Shown: positions 1 through 8,656 of the stretch, in pieces | Numbering within the stretch: position 1 is the stretch's first letter | Layout: every line of letters starts with the position of its first letter | NCBI GenBank assembly: GCA_012511485.1 | Contig: JAAZFZ010000035.1 | Coordinates: forward strand, 1-23,937 | Source: Clostridiales bacterium | GTDB taxonomy: Bacteria; Bacillota; Clostridia; Oscillospirales; Acutalibacteraceae | Length of the DNA stretch: 23,937 bases | Direction of reading: 5' to 3' | The notes under the pieces: generated by a model | The model's database searches: none | The model's input: the letters and a program-made list of their open reading frames with translations, nothing else | What the model was told of the DNA's origin: nothing | Program-made: the position numbers and the translations under genes

Positions 1-1704
1 CTCATAGGTACAAATCCCGGCAGGCAGGAGCTGAGCTCCTTTGCACTCGCACTTGCCGGCGTTGCCGGAGTGTATGCTCCGCGCATCATTTCACAATATG
101 TGTATCAACGCATAATGCTCACAGTATCACAGTCCACCCTGAACAATTTGCGCAGGGATTTGTTTGAGCATATGCAGGACTTGCCGATAAACTTCTTTGA
201 CTCTCATACTCACGGGGAGCTTATGTCCCGTTTCACAAACGATACCGAGGCGGTACGTGAGGCTATCAGTCAGGGCATGGTTCAAATTTTCTTCTCGGTG
301 ATTTCCGTTGTCGGAACCTTCATAATGATGCTGGTGCTTTCATGGAGGCTTACGATTCTTGTCATAATTATGCTGGCAATAATGATATTTACAGTCAGAA
401 AAATAGGCCGCCAGAGCGCAAAGTTTTTCAGAAAGCAGCAGAAATCTATTGGTGCTGTCAACGGCTATATTGAGGAGCTTATCGAGGGGCAGAAGGTTGT
501 CAAGGTGTTCAGTCACGAAGAGCCTACAAAGGCAGGCTTCAAGAAACTTAATAAAGACCTTGAATATGCCGCATCAAATGCCCATACCTTTGCAAGCATT
601 ATTATGCCTATTATGGGCAACCTCTCCTACTTTCACTATGCGGCTACCGCAACGCTCGGAGGTTATCTCATCATTAACGGCATAGGCGGCATGAATTTAG
701 GTGTGCTTGCCTCCTTCCTTCAGTATACCCGCCAGTTTTCACATCCTATTACTCAGGTTTCACAGCAGTTTAACAATTTCATTTCAGCCCTTGCGGGTGC
801 TGAAAGGATTTTTGAAATAATTGACGAAAAGCCTGAGCAGGATGGCGGATATGTAACCCTTGTAAACGCCAAGGAGGATGAAAACGGGAGCATTACGCAG
901 TGCGAGGAGAGAACGGGCATTTGGGCGTGGAAACACCCGCACGGCGACGGCAGCCTTACCTACACGAGGCTTTGCGGAGATGTCAGATTTGAAAATGTAA
1001 CCTTCAGCTATGACGGCAAAAAGACTGTGCTTGACAATATCTCACTCTATGCAAAGCCCGGCCAGAAAATCGCCTTCGTAGGCTCCACGGGTGCGGGTAA
1101 AACAACTATTACAAACCTTATCAACCGTTTTTACGATGTGAGTAGCGGCAAAATAACCTATGACGGAATAAATGTTAAAAAGATAAAAAAGGACGACCTG
1201 CGCCGCTCTCTTGCAATGGTTCTTCAGGATACCCACCTGTTCAACGGGACCGTCAAGGAAAACATTGCATACGGCAAGCTTGATGCAACGGATGAAGAAA
1301 TAATAAATGCGGCAAAGCTTGCAAATGCAGATTCATTTATAACAAGGCTGCCGCAGGGCTATGAAACATTGCTATCGGGCGACGGAACAAACCTTAGTCA
1401 GGGGCAAAGGCAGCTGCTTTCAATTGCTAGGGCGGCGGTTGCAAATCCGCCTGTTCTTATTCTTGACGAGGCAACAAGCTCAATTGATACCAGAACCGAA
1501 AGGCTTATAGAAAAGGGAATGGACAAACTCATGGAGGGCAGGACTGTGTTTGTCATAGCGCACAGGCTATCCACTGTCAGGAATTCAGATGCGATTATGG
1601 TACTTGAAAACGGAACAATAATTGAAAGAGGCAACCATGAAGCGCTCCTTGCCCAGCAGGGCAAATATTATCAGCTCTACACCGGGCAATTTGAGCTTGA
1701 TTGA
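1..1704 (+). CDS. ABC exporter, fused TMD-NBD (5' end outside window)
   Basis: This is the C-terminal 567 residues of a type IV (MsbA/BmrA-like) half-transporter; the reading frame is open to base 1, so the start lies upstream. Residues about 1-275 of the fragment are the hydrophobic transmembrane domain. The nucleotide-binding domain follows, with Walker A GSTGAGKTT near residue 361, Q-loop Gln near 409, signature LSQGQ near 465, Walker B ending in Asp489-Glu490 and the H-loop His near 521. The catalytic Glu is present, so this half should hydrolyse ATP. Between the two domains (about residues 282-328) sits a hydrophilic insert rich in Gly, Glu and Trp that standard MsbA lacks. Such exporters often work as heterodimers encoded by adjacent genes; the partner, if any, would be upstream of the window. 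Substrate (drug, lipid or peptide) cannot be told. Confidence 0.93.
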   Translation, partial: LIGTNPGRQELSSFALALAGVAGVYAPRIISQYVYQRIMLTVSQSTLNNLRRDLFEHMQDLPINFFDSHTHGELMSRFTNDTEAVREAISQGMVQIFFSVISVVGTFIMMLVLSWRLTILVIIMLAIMIFTVRKIGRQSAKFFRKQQKSIGAVNGYIEELIEGQKVVKVFSHEEPTKAGFKKLNKDLEYAASNAHTFASIIMPIMGNLSYFHYAATATLGGYLIINGIGGMNLGVLASFLQYTRQFSHPITQVSQQFNNFISALAGAERIFEIIDEKPEQDGGYVTLVNAKEDENGSITQCEERTGIWAWKHPHGDGSLTYTRLCGDVRFENVTFSYDGKKTVLDNISLYAKPGQKIAFVGSTGAGKTTITNLINRFYDVSSGKITYDGINVKKIKKDDLRRSLAMVLQDTHLFNGTVKENIAYGKLDATDEEIINAAKLANADSFITRLPQGYETLLSGDGTNLSQGQRQLLSIARAAVANPPVLILDEATSSIDTRTERLIEKGMDKLMEGRTVFVIAHRLSTVRNSDAIMVLENGTIIERGNHEALLAQQGKYYQLYTGQFELD

Positions 1705-1744
1705 TTACTGTTTTGCTCAAAAGAAATACAGCAAATGCAGTAAT
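1704..1744 (+). terminator. Imperfect hairpin after the ABC gene, possible 3' end
   Basis: Two paired blocks flank a 12-nt loop: TTACTG (1705-1710) with CAGTAA (1738-1743) and TTTGCT (1712-1717) with AGCAAA (1730-1735). It begins right at the stop codon and ends where the next promoter's -35 begins. There is no downstream T-run, so it is not a classical intrinsic terminator; it may only stabilise the transcript end. Confidence 0.3.
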
Positions 1745-1772
1745 TGACAATAATATTATTGTATTGTATAAT
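1744..1772 (+). promoter_or_regulatory. Consensus sigma-A promoter
   Basis: TTGACA (1744-1749) and TATAAT (1767-1772) are separated by exactly 17 bp, so both hexamers match the housekeeping consensus fully. Transcription should begin near 1779. The first downstream gene starts at 1815 behind a GAAAGGAG site. With no internal terminator visible before 8615, this promoter probably serves all seven genes from the CNNM-like gene to leuD. Confidence 0.85.
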
Positions 1773-1814
1773 TAATAATCAAACAGTTTTCTATTCGAAA
1801 GGAGAAACTAAATA

Positions 1815-3179
1815 ATGGATGACCCTGACCCTGCTACAGGAATATTTGTTAAGCTGCTCTTTCTGTTTATACTGATAATGATTAACGCATTTTTTGCAAT
1901 GAGCGAGATTGCCATTATCTCTTTAAACGACAATAAAATCGAAAAAATGGCTAATGAGGGCAGCAAAAAGGCTAAGCAGATATTAAAATTGACACGCAAT
2001 TCGAGCAGCTTTCTTTCAACAATTCAGATAGGTGTTACTCTTGCCGGCTTTCTCACCTCCGCATCCGCATCTCAGTCATTTGTTGATATGCTCTCAGGTG
2101 CCATTCTGCAAACAAGCATCAAAGTCCATATTCCCGCAGGAGTTATCAACAGCTTCTCACTTTTTATTATCACGGTAATTATGTCCTACTTTTCACTGGT
2201 TCTCGGTGAGATTGTGCCGAAAAAAATCGGTATGTATGCACCGGAGAAGGTTTCTCTTGCCGTGGTCGGTTTTTTGAACTTTTTTTCAAAGCTCGCAAAG
2301 CCTTTTGTTAAAATACTGTCCCTTTCGGCTAACGGTGTTGTTCGCCTGATGGGTATAGACCCCAATGCCAATCTTGAATCTGTCACAGAGGAAGAAATTC
2401 GCATGATGGTCGATGTCGGCGGGGAGCATGGAGTTATTGAAGATGTCCAGAAGGAAATGATAAACAACATTTTCGAGTTTGACGATATTGATGTTGGGGA
2501 TATTATGACACACAGAACCGACATGGTTGCCGTAGAGGCAGATGACCCGCTTCAGGAGGTTATTGATATAGCTATTGACGAGGGTTATTCCAGAATCCCC
2601 GTCTATGACGATGACCCCGATAATATTATCGGCATCGTTTATATTAAGGATTTGCTTAAATTCATAGGCAACGATTTGCCTGAGGATAAAAAGCTCAGAG
2701 ATTTCATGCGCAGTGCATACTATGTGCCGGAAACAAAGCGCTGCGGCGAGCTGTTTAAGGAAATGACCGCAAGCCATGTTCAGATGGCTGTTGTGGTCGA
2801 TGAATACGGAGGCACTGCGGGCATTGTAACGCTTGAAGATTTGCTGGAATCAATTGTCGGCAATATTCAGGACGAATATGACAATGAGGAGGAGGAAATC
2901 TCAAGAATCAACGAAACAACTTTTACAATTGACGGAATAACGGATATCGAAGAGGTTGACGAGCTTGTAGGCGCAAAAATCCCGCAAGGAGATTATGATA
3001 CACTCGGCGGTTTCATTATAAGCAATCTCGGTTTTCTGCCCAGGGACGGTGAAATGAATGAAGTGGTTTATGAAAACCTTAGATTCACCGTTCTTAATGT
3101 TGAGGACAGAAGAATCGGTAAAATAAGGGTTGAAATACTGTCCATTGAAGAGGACGAAGACGAAAAAGAAGAAGATTAA
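1815..3179 (+). CDS. CNNM/CorC (HlyC)-family membrane protein
   Basis: A 454-residue protein with the domain order of the hemolysin C/CorC/CNNM family. An N-terminal DUF21 membrane domain (about residues 10-185) contains the conserved signature NAFFAMSEIAI and LVLGEIVPK. A tandem CBS pair follows (about 205-335, with DIMTHRTDMVAV and MAVVVDEYGGTAGIVTLED). A CorC_HlyC transporter-associated domain (about 350-440) is next, and the protein ends in a strongly acidic tail. Family members are magnesium or other cation exporters or regulators in the plasma membrane, with ATP/Mg sensing by the CBS pair. The ATG start follows GAAAGGAGAAACTAAATA at good spacing. It is first in a seven-gene series. The hemolysin name is historical; cation transport is the likelier role. 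Confidence 0.92.
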   Translation: MDDPDPATGIFVKLLFLFILIMINAFFAMSEIAIISLNDNKIEKMANEGSKKAKQILKLTRNSSSFLSTIQIGVTLAGFLTSASASQSFVDMLSGAILQTSIKVHIPAGVINSFSLFIITVIMSYFSLVLGEIVPKKIGMYAPEKVSLAVVGFLNFFSKLAKPFVKILSLSANGVVRLMGIDPNANLESVTEEEIRMMVDVGGEHGVIEDVQKEMINNIFEFDDIDVGDIMTHRTDMVAVEADDPLQEVIDIAIDEGYSRIPVYDDDPDNIIGIVYIKDLLKFIGNDLPEDKKLRDFMRSAYYVPETKRCGELFKEMTASHVQMAVVVDEYGGTAGIVTLEDLLESIVGNIQDEYDNEEEEISRINETTFTIDGITDIEEVDELVGAKIPQGDYDTLGGFIISNLGFLPRDGEMNEVVYENLRFTVLNVEDRRIGKIRVEILSIEEDEDEKEED

Positions 3180-3208
3180 AATCTTTTTTGGATAGAGAGG
3201 GTAATAAT

Positions 3209-4456
3209 ATGTTATTCTTTAAAAAGCTGGCGAGCGTTCTTGTCAGTATGATTCTTCTCCTTGTAAGCGGCGGCACAAATCCGCCGGAAATAAAGGAACC
3301 TGTTCTCTATCCCTTTGTCATGGTTCACGGCATGGGGGGTTGGGGGACTACAAGCTCCATTAACTCCGTTGCACCTTACTGGGGTGCAACAACGGGCAAT
3401 CTTATAGAGTATCTCAATGAGAAGGGCTATGACTGCCATGCCGCGTCTGTCGGACCTTTCTCGAGTGCGTGGGACAGAGCATGTGAGCTCTACGCTCAGT
3501 TAACGGGGACTACTGTTGACTACGGTGCCGCTCACAGTGCAGAATACGGGCATGCCCGATTTGGACGAACATACGAAAAGCCGCTGTTTGAGGGCTGGGG
3601 TGAGCCAGATGCAAACGGAGACCTGAAAAAGGTCAATCTCTACGGCCACAGCTTCGGGGGTGCTACCGTCAGAATTCTGGCGCATCTTTTGGCTTACGGC
3701 AACAGGGAGGAAATTGCTGCCACCGCTTCGGATGAGATTTCACCTCTCTTCACCGGCGACAAGGCAGATTGGATTTTCAGCGTGACTACTCTTGCCGCAC
3801 CGCATAACGGCACAACGCTGCTCTACACTCTCAATGAAGATATGATTAACACGATAATTGATTTATTTTATGCCGGCGTTTCCCTTATCGGCAGCACCGA
3901 CTTGAATGATATCATAGATATGCAGCTGCTGCAGTTCGGTTTTTCGAGGGATAACGGCAGGTTTGACCTTGCATATGACAGAATTATGGAGCTTGCTCAA
4001 ACACAGGATAATGTCTTTCATGACCTTACTCTTGACGGAGCAAAGCAGCTAAATTCCACAATAACCACGGTGCCGGGCGTCTATTACTTCTCATTTGCAG
4101 TTCAGGGCACAATCAAAAATGAATCCACGGGTTTCCATGAGCCGACTGCCGATATGCTCAATGTGCTCATGCCTCCCGCAACACTTATGGGCAAATATTC
4201 CGAAAATGACAAAACTGATTATCCGATAAATGAAGATTGGCTGCCCAATGACGGGCTGGTGAACACCATATCCTCATATGCTCCGTTCATTGATGCTTCC
4301 ACAGAATATATTGAGGGTGCGCATATAAAAGGTGTTTGGCAGAAGATGCCGCTTACATACGGTGACCATGGTTCAGTCATAGGCCTTATGGCAGAAACTG
4401 AGGAAACACGCACTTTCTATATGAATCATATGGATATGATAAACTCTCTTACATAA
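3209..4456 (+). CDS. Family I.5-type triacylglycerol lipase, exported
   Basis: A 415-residue alpha/beta hydrolase resembling the Geobacillus/Staphylococcus lipase family. It has the oxyanion-hole motif HGMGGWG (40-46), WDRACE and DYGAAH...GHARFGRTY of the zinc-binding region (Asp89, His109 and His115 match known ligands), and the nucleophile elbow GHSFGG with Ser148. It also has SVTTLAAPHNGTTL near 191, the catalytic Asp in NDGLVNT (Asp348) and the catalytic His in GDHGSV (His387). It hydrolyses acylglycerol esters. The N-terminus (KK followed by a hydrophobic run, residues 5-20) is a signal sequence or anchor. A longer TTG start at 3188 is open, but AGAGAGGG at 3194-3201 sits 7 nt before the ATG at 3209, so this start is preferred. 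It lies 29 nt after the CNNM-like gene and 15 nt before the hexosaminidase gene. Confidence 0.9.
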   Translation: MLFFKKLASVLVSMILLLVSGGTNPPEIKEPVLYPFVMVHGMGGWGTTSSINSVAPYWGATTGNLIEYLNEKGYDCHAASVGPFSSAWDRACELYAQLTGTTVDYGAAHSAEYGHARFGRTYEKPLFEGWGEPDANGDLKKVNLYGHSFGGATVRILAHLLAYGNREEIAATASDEISPLFTGDKADWIFSVTTLAAPHNGTTLLYTLNEDMINTIIDLFYAGVSLIGSTDLNDIIDMQLLQFGFSRDNGRFDLAYDRIMELAQTQDNVFHDLTLDGAKQLNSTITTVPGVYYFSFAVQGTIKNESTGFHEPTADMLNVLMPPATLMGKYSENDKTDYPINEDWLPNDGLVNTISSYAPFIDASTEYIEGAHIKGVWQKMPLTYGDHGSVIGLMAETEETRTFYMNHMDMINSLT

Positions 4457-4471
4457 ATAAGGAGCAAAGCT

Positions 4472-5914
4472 ATGGTACGGTTGCCTGTAATTCCCTGTCC
4501 TGATTTTGTTGAATATCTCGGTGGTGAGGTGCAAATTACCCCCGATTTTCCCTTAACAATAACTGAAAACGCCGAGGGCTTTGACCCAGAAGGCTATGAG
4601 CTTAAAATAAGCTCTGATGGCGTTAGCATCAGAGCTGCCCGCGGTGCGGGCATTTTTTATGCCGAGCAGACCCTAAAGCAGCTAAAAGTCATGGGCAGGG
4701 TTCCCTGTGTGCTGATTAAGGATGAGCCTGCCTTTAGATACAGAGGCATTATGCTTGACAGCGTGCGCCATTTCACTGAGCTAGAGGGAATCAAAAAGCT
4801 TATTGATGCCGCCGCCATGTTTCAATTAATTGTCTTTCACTTGCATATGACCGATGACCAAGGCTGGAGAAACCAAACACTAGCATGGCAAAGGCTCACG
4901 GAAATAGGCTCAAAGCGCCCCGCTTCTGAATTCGGTAATGAAAACGATATGCGCAAATACGGCGGATATTACACAAAGCAGCAGATGCGTGAAATTGTTG
5001 ACTATTGCTCAAAGCGCCATATTGAGGTTGTTCCGGAAATTGATATGCCCGGTCATACACGTGCTATTCTTGCCTGCTACCCTGAGCTTTCCTGCACAGG
5101 GGAGCAATTAAGCGTCGGCACAAAGCAGGGCATTTATTCTGATATACTCTGTGCGGGTAACGATAAGGTATTTGACCTTGTTTTCGATGTGCTCAGCGAG
5201 GTTATGGAAATTTTTCCCTCAAAGAGAATACACATCGGCGGTGACGAGGCTCCTAAAAAAAGGTGGCGTGAATGCCCTAAGTGCCAGAAGAGGATGAAGG
5301 AGCAGGGTCTTAACAACGAGGAGGAGCTGCAGGGCTGGTTCGTTAACAGGATTGTTGATTTCCTCGCCGAGCACGGCAGACAAGCCATTGCATGGAATGA
5401 AAGCCTCAAGAGCGGTCTTATAAAAGACAATGTCGTGATACAATACTGGATGGATAAAAAGGGTTTGAGTCAGGCTTTTGCAAACAACGGCGGCAGCATT
5501 ATAATTTCCGATTTCTATAAATATTATCTTGATTATCCCTACGGCATGACGCCGCTTAAAAAAACATATAACTTTAATCCCCTCATAGAAGGGCTCAACG
5601 AGCAGGGCAAAAAAAATATTTTCGGCATCGAAGCGACAATATGGACAGAATATATGTGCGACTTTAATAAGCTGTGCCATATGACCTTCCCACGTGCTGC
5701 GGCAGTTGCGCAGACGGGGTGGGCAAAGCGCGGCAGCATGGACTGCGAGAGCTTTATTGAAAAATTTAAGGCTTTGACGCCGATACTTAAAGATTTGGGG
5801 ATTACTCCTGCCCCGGAGAGCGAATGGAACCCGAGTGTTTTCAGTAGAGTCGGCACTGTTGTTAAGTTCTTTTCAAATGCTTTGAACTGGGATATGATAA
5901 GGGGCAGACAATGA
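4472..5914 (+). CDS. Beta-N-acetylhexosaminidase, GH20
   Basis: A 480-residue glycoside hydrolase of family 20 that removes terminal beta-GlcNAc/GalNAc by substrate-assisted catalysis. A small N-terminal GH20b-type domain (1-85) precedes the TIM barrel. Motifs seen are RGIMLDSVRH (91-100), HLHMTDDQGWR (123-133), EIDMPGHTRA (189-198), the catalytic pair in HIGGDE (Asp258-Glu259), ECPKCQ (267-272) and WTEYM (391-395). No signal peptide is visible, so it probably acts in the cytoplasm on imported amino-sugar oligosaccharides or recycled wall fragments. At the FPR..AVAQTGW motif, position 414 is Gln where most GH20 enzymes have Glu, a residue expected to contact substrate hydroxyls. AAGGAG precedes the ATG. 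It lies between the lipase and trmN6 genes in the same operon. Confidence 0.93.
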   Translation: MVRLPVIPCPDFVEYLGGEVQITPDFPLTITENAEGFDPEGYELKISSDGVSIRAARGAGIFYAEQTLKQLKVMGRVPCVLIKDEPAFRYRGIMLDSVRHFTELEGIKKLIDAAAMFQLIVFHLHMTDDQGWRNQTLAWQRLTEIGSKRPASEFGNENDMRKYGGYYTKQQMREIVDYCSKRHIEVVPEIDMPGHTRAILACYPELSCTGEQLSVGTKQGIYSDILCAGNDKVFDLVFDVLSEVMEIFPSKRIHIGGDEAPKKRWRECPKCQKRMKEQGLNNEEELQGWFVNRIVDFLAEHGRQAIAWNESLKSGLIKDNVVIQYWMDKKGLSQAFANNGGSIIISDFYKYYLDYPYGMTPLKKTYNFNPLIEGLNEQGKKNIFGIEATIWTEYMCDFNKLCHMTFPRAAAVAQTGWAKRGSMDCESFIEKFKALTPILKDLGITPAPESEWNPSVFSRVGTVVKFFSNALNWDMIRGRQ

Positions 5915-5926
5915 CGGAGGTATGCT

Positions 5927-6670
5927 ATGAACGCCAAGGCAAATGAATATCTCGGTTCCGGGATAACGGCTGTTATTTCTCAAGAGCATGGTTTCGGAAC
6001 GGACGCACTGCTGCTGGCCTGTTTTGCATCACCAAAAAGTGTTGACAGAATCTGTGACCTTGGCACAGGCTGCGGCATTATCCCGCTGCTGTGGTGCAGA
6101 GATAAGCGTGAAGGCCTGATAACTGCAGTCGATATCCAGCGCTCAGCCTGTGAGCAGGTTAATAGGGCAATTGAAATAAACTCTTTGCAGGGCAAGCTTG
6201 AAATAATCAATGCCGATTTAAGGGAGCTAAAGGGTGTTCTTCCCTTAGGGGTTTTTGATTTGGTTACAATGAACCCTCCCTACAATGCTGCAAACGCCGG
6301 CATGAAAATTTCGAGCGATGATGCTGCCTGTATTGCAAGGCATGAGGTTATGTGCAGCCTTGCAGACGTAATGAGAGCTGCAAGCAGTCTGCTTCGTTTT
6401 GGAGGCAGGTTCTGCCTGTGTCACCGTCCGGAGAGGCTTTGCGATATCTTTTGCCTGATGCGCGAATACTCTATAGAGCCTAAAAGGCTCCGCCTTGTCT
6501 GCCATCGAGAGTCAACCGCTCCTTGGCTTGTCCTTGTCGAGGGCAGGAAGGGAGGCAGGCACGGCATGAAAATAGAGCCGCCACTTATAATTATGGACGG
6601 GAACGATTATTCGAATGAAATGAAGACTATCTACAGTGAATATGAAAAACAAAAGGTGTTAAATTCATGA
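5927..6670 (+). CDS. trmN6: tRNA1(Val) A37 N6-methyltransferase family (TrmN6/YabB)
   Basis: A 247-residue class I SAM-dependent methyltransferase. It has GFGTDALLLACFA (22-34), typical of the TrmN6/YabB family, SAM motif I DLGTGCG (44-50), an acidic motif II (AVDIQ near 67-71) and the catalytic NPPY (116-119), which marks N6-adenine methylation. The likely product is m6A37 in tRNA. Its stop overlaps the rsmI start by 4 nt (ATGA), and in B. subtilis yabB also lies close before rsmI, which supports the call. CGGAGG precedes the ATG. Substrate tRNA is inferred from family, not visible. Confidence 0.88.
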   Translation: MNAKANEYLGSGITAVISQEHGFGTDALLLACFASPKSVDRICDLGTGCGIIPLLWCRDKREGLITAVDIQRSACEQVNRAIEINSLQGKLEIINADLRELKGVLPLGVFDLVTMNPPYNAANAGMKISSDDAACIARHEVMCSLADVMRAASSLLRFGGRFCLCHRPERLCDIFCLMREYSIEPKRLRLVCHRESTAPWLVLVEGRKGGRHGMKIEPPLIIMDGNDYSNEMKTIYSEYEKQKVLNS

Positions 6671-7488
6671 GTAAACTTATGGTTGTGGGAACTCCTATCG
6701 GCAATTTGCGTGACCTTTCGCCCAGAGCACTCAGCGCTCTAAACGAATGTGACTTCATTGCCGCAGAGGATACGAGAGTAACAATAAAAATTCTCAACCA
6801 TTTCAATATAAAAAAGCCCATGGTCAGTTACCATGAGCATAACCGCCGTGAGCGGGGCGAGCAGATAGTGGCAAAAATCCTCTCAGGCGAAAGCTGCGCT
6901 CTTGTCACCGATGCCGGGATGCCTGCAATATCCGACCCCGGCGAGGAGCTTGTCAGGCAGTGCCATTCAAACGGAGTCAAGGTTGAGTCCGTGCCCGGCC
7001 CGTGTGCCTTTGCAACCGCTCTGGCTATTTCAGGTATGCCTTCGGGGCGATTCACCTTTGAAGGCTTCCTTAGTGTTAACAAGCACAGCAGAAAAGAACA
7101 CATCGAATCAATTGTAAGTGAGGAGAGGACGATGATTTTCTATGAGGCTCCTCACAAGTTGCCCGCCACCCTGCGCGACCTTGCTGAGGCATTGGGCGAC
7201 AGAGAGATTGCAATTGTCAGGGAGCTGACGAAAATCCATGAAGAGGTTATCATTTCAACTCTTTGCAGGGCAGCAGAGGATTATGCCGATAACACTCTTT
7301 TGGGGGAAATCGTTCTGATAATCAGCGGCGCTCAGAAACCCGAGCCTGTAAAAATATCCTTGGATGCTGCGGCAGAGCTTGCAAAGGGTTATGTTTCGGG
7401 CGGAATGACTGCAAGTCAGGCGGCAAAATCCGCCGCAAAGGAAACAGGATATAAAAAAGGTGAAATTTACAAGCTGTTGATGGAGTGA
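6667..7488 (+). CDS. rsmI: 16S rRNA C1402 2'-O-methyltransferase RsmI
   Basis: A 273-residue tetrapyrrole-methylase-fold enzyme that adds the 2'-O-methyl group at cytidine 1402 of 16S rRNA. Recognisable motifs are VVGTPIGNLRDLSPRAL (6-22), AEDTR, the glycine- and proline-rich SDPGEELV, and PGPCAFATALAISG, followed by FEGFLS. The length is normal for the family, including the small C-terminal helical domain. Its start is the ATG of an ATGA overlap with trmN6, which implies translational coupling. Confidence 0.95.
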   Translation: MSKLMVVGTPIGNLRDLSPRALSALNECDFIAAEDTRVTIKILNHFNIKKPMVSYHEHNRRERGEQIVAKILSGESCALVTDAGMPAISDPGEELVRQCHSNGVKVESVPGPCAFATALAISGMPSGRFTFEGFLSVNKHSRKEHIESIVSEERTMIFYEAPHKLPATLRDLAEALGDREIAIVRELTKIHEEVIISTLCRAAEDYADNTLLGEIVLIISGAQKPEPVKISLDAAAELAKGYVSGGMTASQAAKSAAKETGYKKGEIYKLLME

Positions 7489-7491
7489 ATT

Positions 7492-8127
7492 ATGGAATTA
7501 TTAATTAAATATTGGTATTTGGTTCTGGCAATAATTGCGGTGCTTATACTGACGGTTTTTGTTATTATAAAAGCTGCAAAATCTGTTAGGCTTTCAAGAA
7601 TCGAAAAGGAAAACTTCATAAAAAAGCTTGAGCATGAAAAGGATTTGCGTCAAAGCTTCAAGGTGATATCAAATGAGAGCTTCAACATACCCGAAAAATA
7701 TCGGCTGCTCGAAGGCCTTGCCATGAATGTGCAGATGCAGGTGGAAAATCAAACTGATACTGCTGCCGCCTTTCTCGCACTTCCCGCCGAAAAACAGCAC
7801 ATTTATGCGCTCTGCGTTTTATTTGATGACTGCAGGGAAAACCCGCTTTCCTTCTTCTTTAAGGCAAACGGTTTTCCTCTGACTCCGGCAACTCTTGAGG
7901 CAGCCGAAAGGATAATAGGCGGCAGGTTTTTTGAGCTGTTTAAATATGAATATTCTGCCTTTGATAAGGAGAATGCCGAGGTTTCGCTTATTACGGAAGA
8001 AATCTTAAAGACGGACGGTGAGTTTTCGGCTTTAATAAAAATGAACATTGACAGTATTCTTGACTCAATTGTGCACTATATTAATCAGAACAAATCTGTA
8101 TTTATTACAACCAATCAGGAGGGGTAA
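7492..8127 (+). CDS. Membrane-anchored protein of unknown function
   Basis: A 211-residue protein I do not recognise. One strong transmembrane helix lies at residues 7-28, followed by a basic/charged helix (about 29-60, alternating Lys/Glu, possibly coiled coil) and a soluble cytoplasmic domain of roughly 150 residues without cysteines in metal-site spacing or enzyme motifs. It starts 3 nt after the rsmI stop and ends 2 nt before leuD, so it is co-translated with both. Amino-acid and codon use resemble the neighbours. A role cannot be assigned. Confidence 0.75.
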   Translation: MELLIKYWYLVLAIIAVLILTVFVIIKAAKSVRLSRIEKENFIKKLEHEKDLRQSFKVISNESFNIPEKYRLLEGLAMNVQMQVENQTDTAAAFLALPAEKQHIYALCVLFDDCRENPLSFFFKANGFPLTPATLEAAERIIGGRFFELFKYEYSAFDKENAEVSLITEEILKTDGEFSALIKMNIDSILDSIVHYINQNKSVFITTNQEG

Positions 8128-8129
8128 GT

Positions 8130-8615
8130 ATGACTGTTAAAGGAATTGCTCATAAATACGGTAATAATGTGGATACCGATGTTATCATACCTGCCAGATA
8201 TCTGAACACTCCCGACCACGAGGAGCTTGCACAGCACTGCATGGAGGATATCGACAAGGATTTTATTAAAAAAGTTATGCCCGGTGACATTATCGCAGCA
8301 GGCTCGAATTTCGGCTGCGGCTCCTCAAGGGAGCACGCTCCGATTGCAATTAAAGCCTCAGGTATTTCTCTTGTTATTGCGACGAGCTTTGCAAGAATAT
8401 TCTACCGCAATGCCCTGAATATCGGCCTGCCTATACTGGAATGCCCGGATGCGGATAAAATCTCACAGGGTGATGAGCTTGAGGTTAATTTTGATTGCGG
8501 AATTATCAAAAACCTAACCTCGGGTGATGAATTCAAAGCAGAAGCCTTCCCTGATTTTATCAAAAATATCATAGAAAAGGGCGGGCTGCTTAACTCCATA
8601 AAGGAGAGCCATTAA
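8130..8615 (+). CDS. leuD: 3-isopropylmalate dehydratase small subunit LeuD
   Basis: A 161-residue small subunit of the aconitase-superfamily isomerase that converts 2- to 3-isopropylmalate in leucine synthesis. Characteristic segments are NNVDTDVIIPARYLNT (14-29), GSNFGCGSSREHAP (56-69), ATSFARIFYRNA and GLPILEC. The short length is normal for the LeuD/HacB-type stand-alone swivel subunit. It needs the iron-sulfur large subunit LeuC, which is not in this window, so leuD is separated from its usual partner. The start codon follows AGGAGGGG. It ends the seven-gene series, and no strong terminator follows. Homoaconitase or a related small subunit is a less likely alternative. Confidence 0.93.
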   Translation: MTVKGIAHKYGNNVDTDVIIPARYLNTPDHEELAQHCMEDIDKDFIKKVMPGDIIAAGSNFGCGSSREHAPIAIKASGISLVIATSFARIFYRNALNIGLPILECPDADKISQGDELEVNFDCGIIKNLTSGDEFKAEAFPDFIKNIIEKGGLLNSIKESH

Positions 8616-8656
8616 TCCTCTGTTTTATTTCAGGGACTATTGGCAAAGCTTCATTG

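Noticed and set aside
8590..8640. Possible terminator after leuD
   Set aside because: Only about four base pairs (AGGA/TCCT) can form before the T-rich stretch, too weak to claim.
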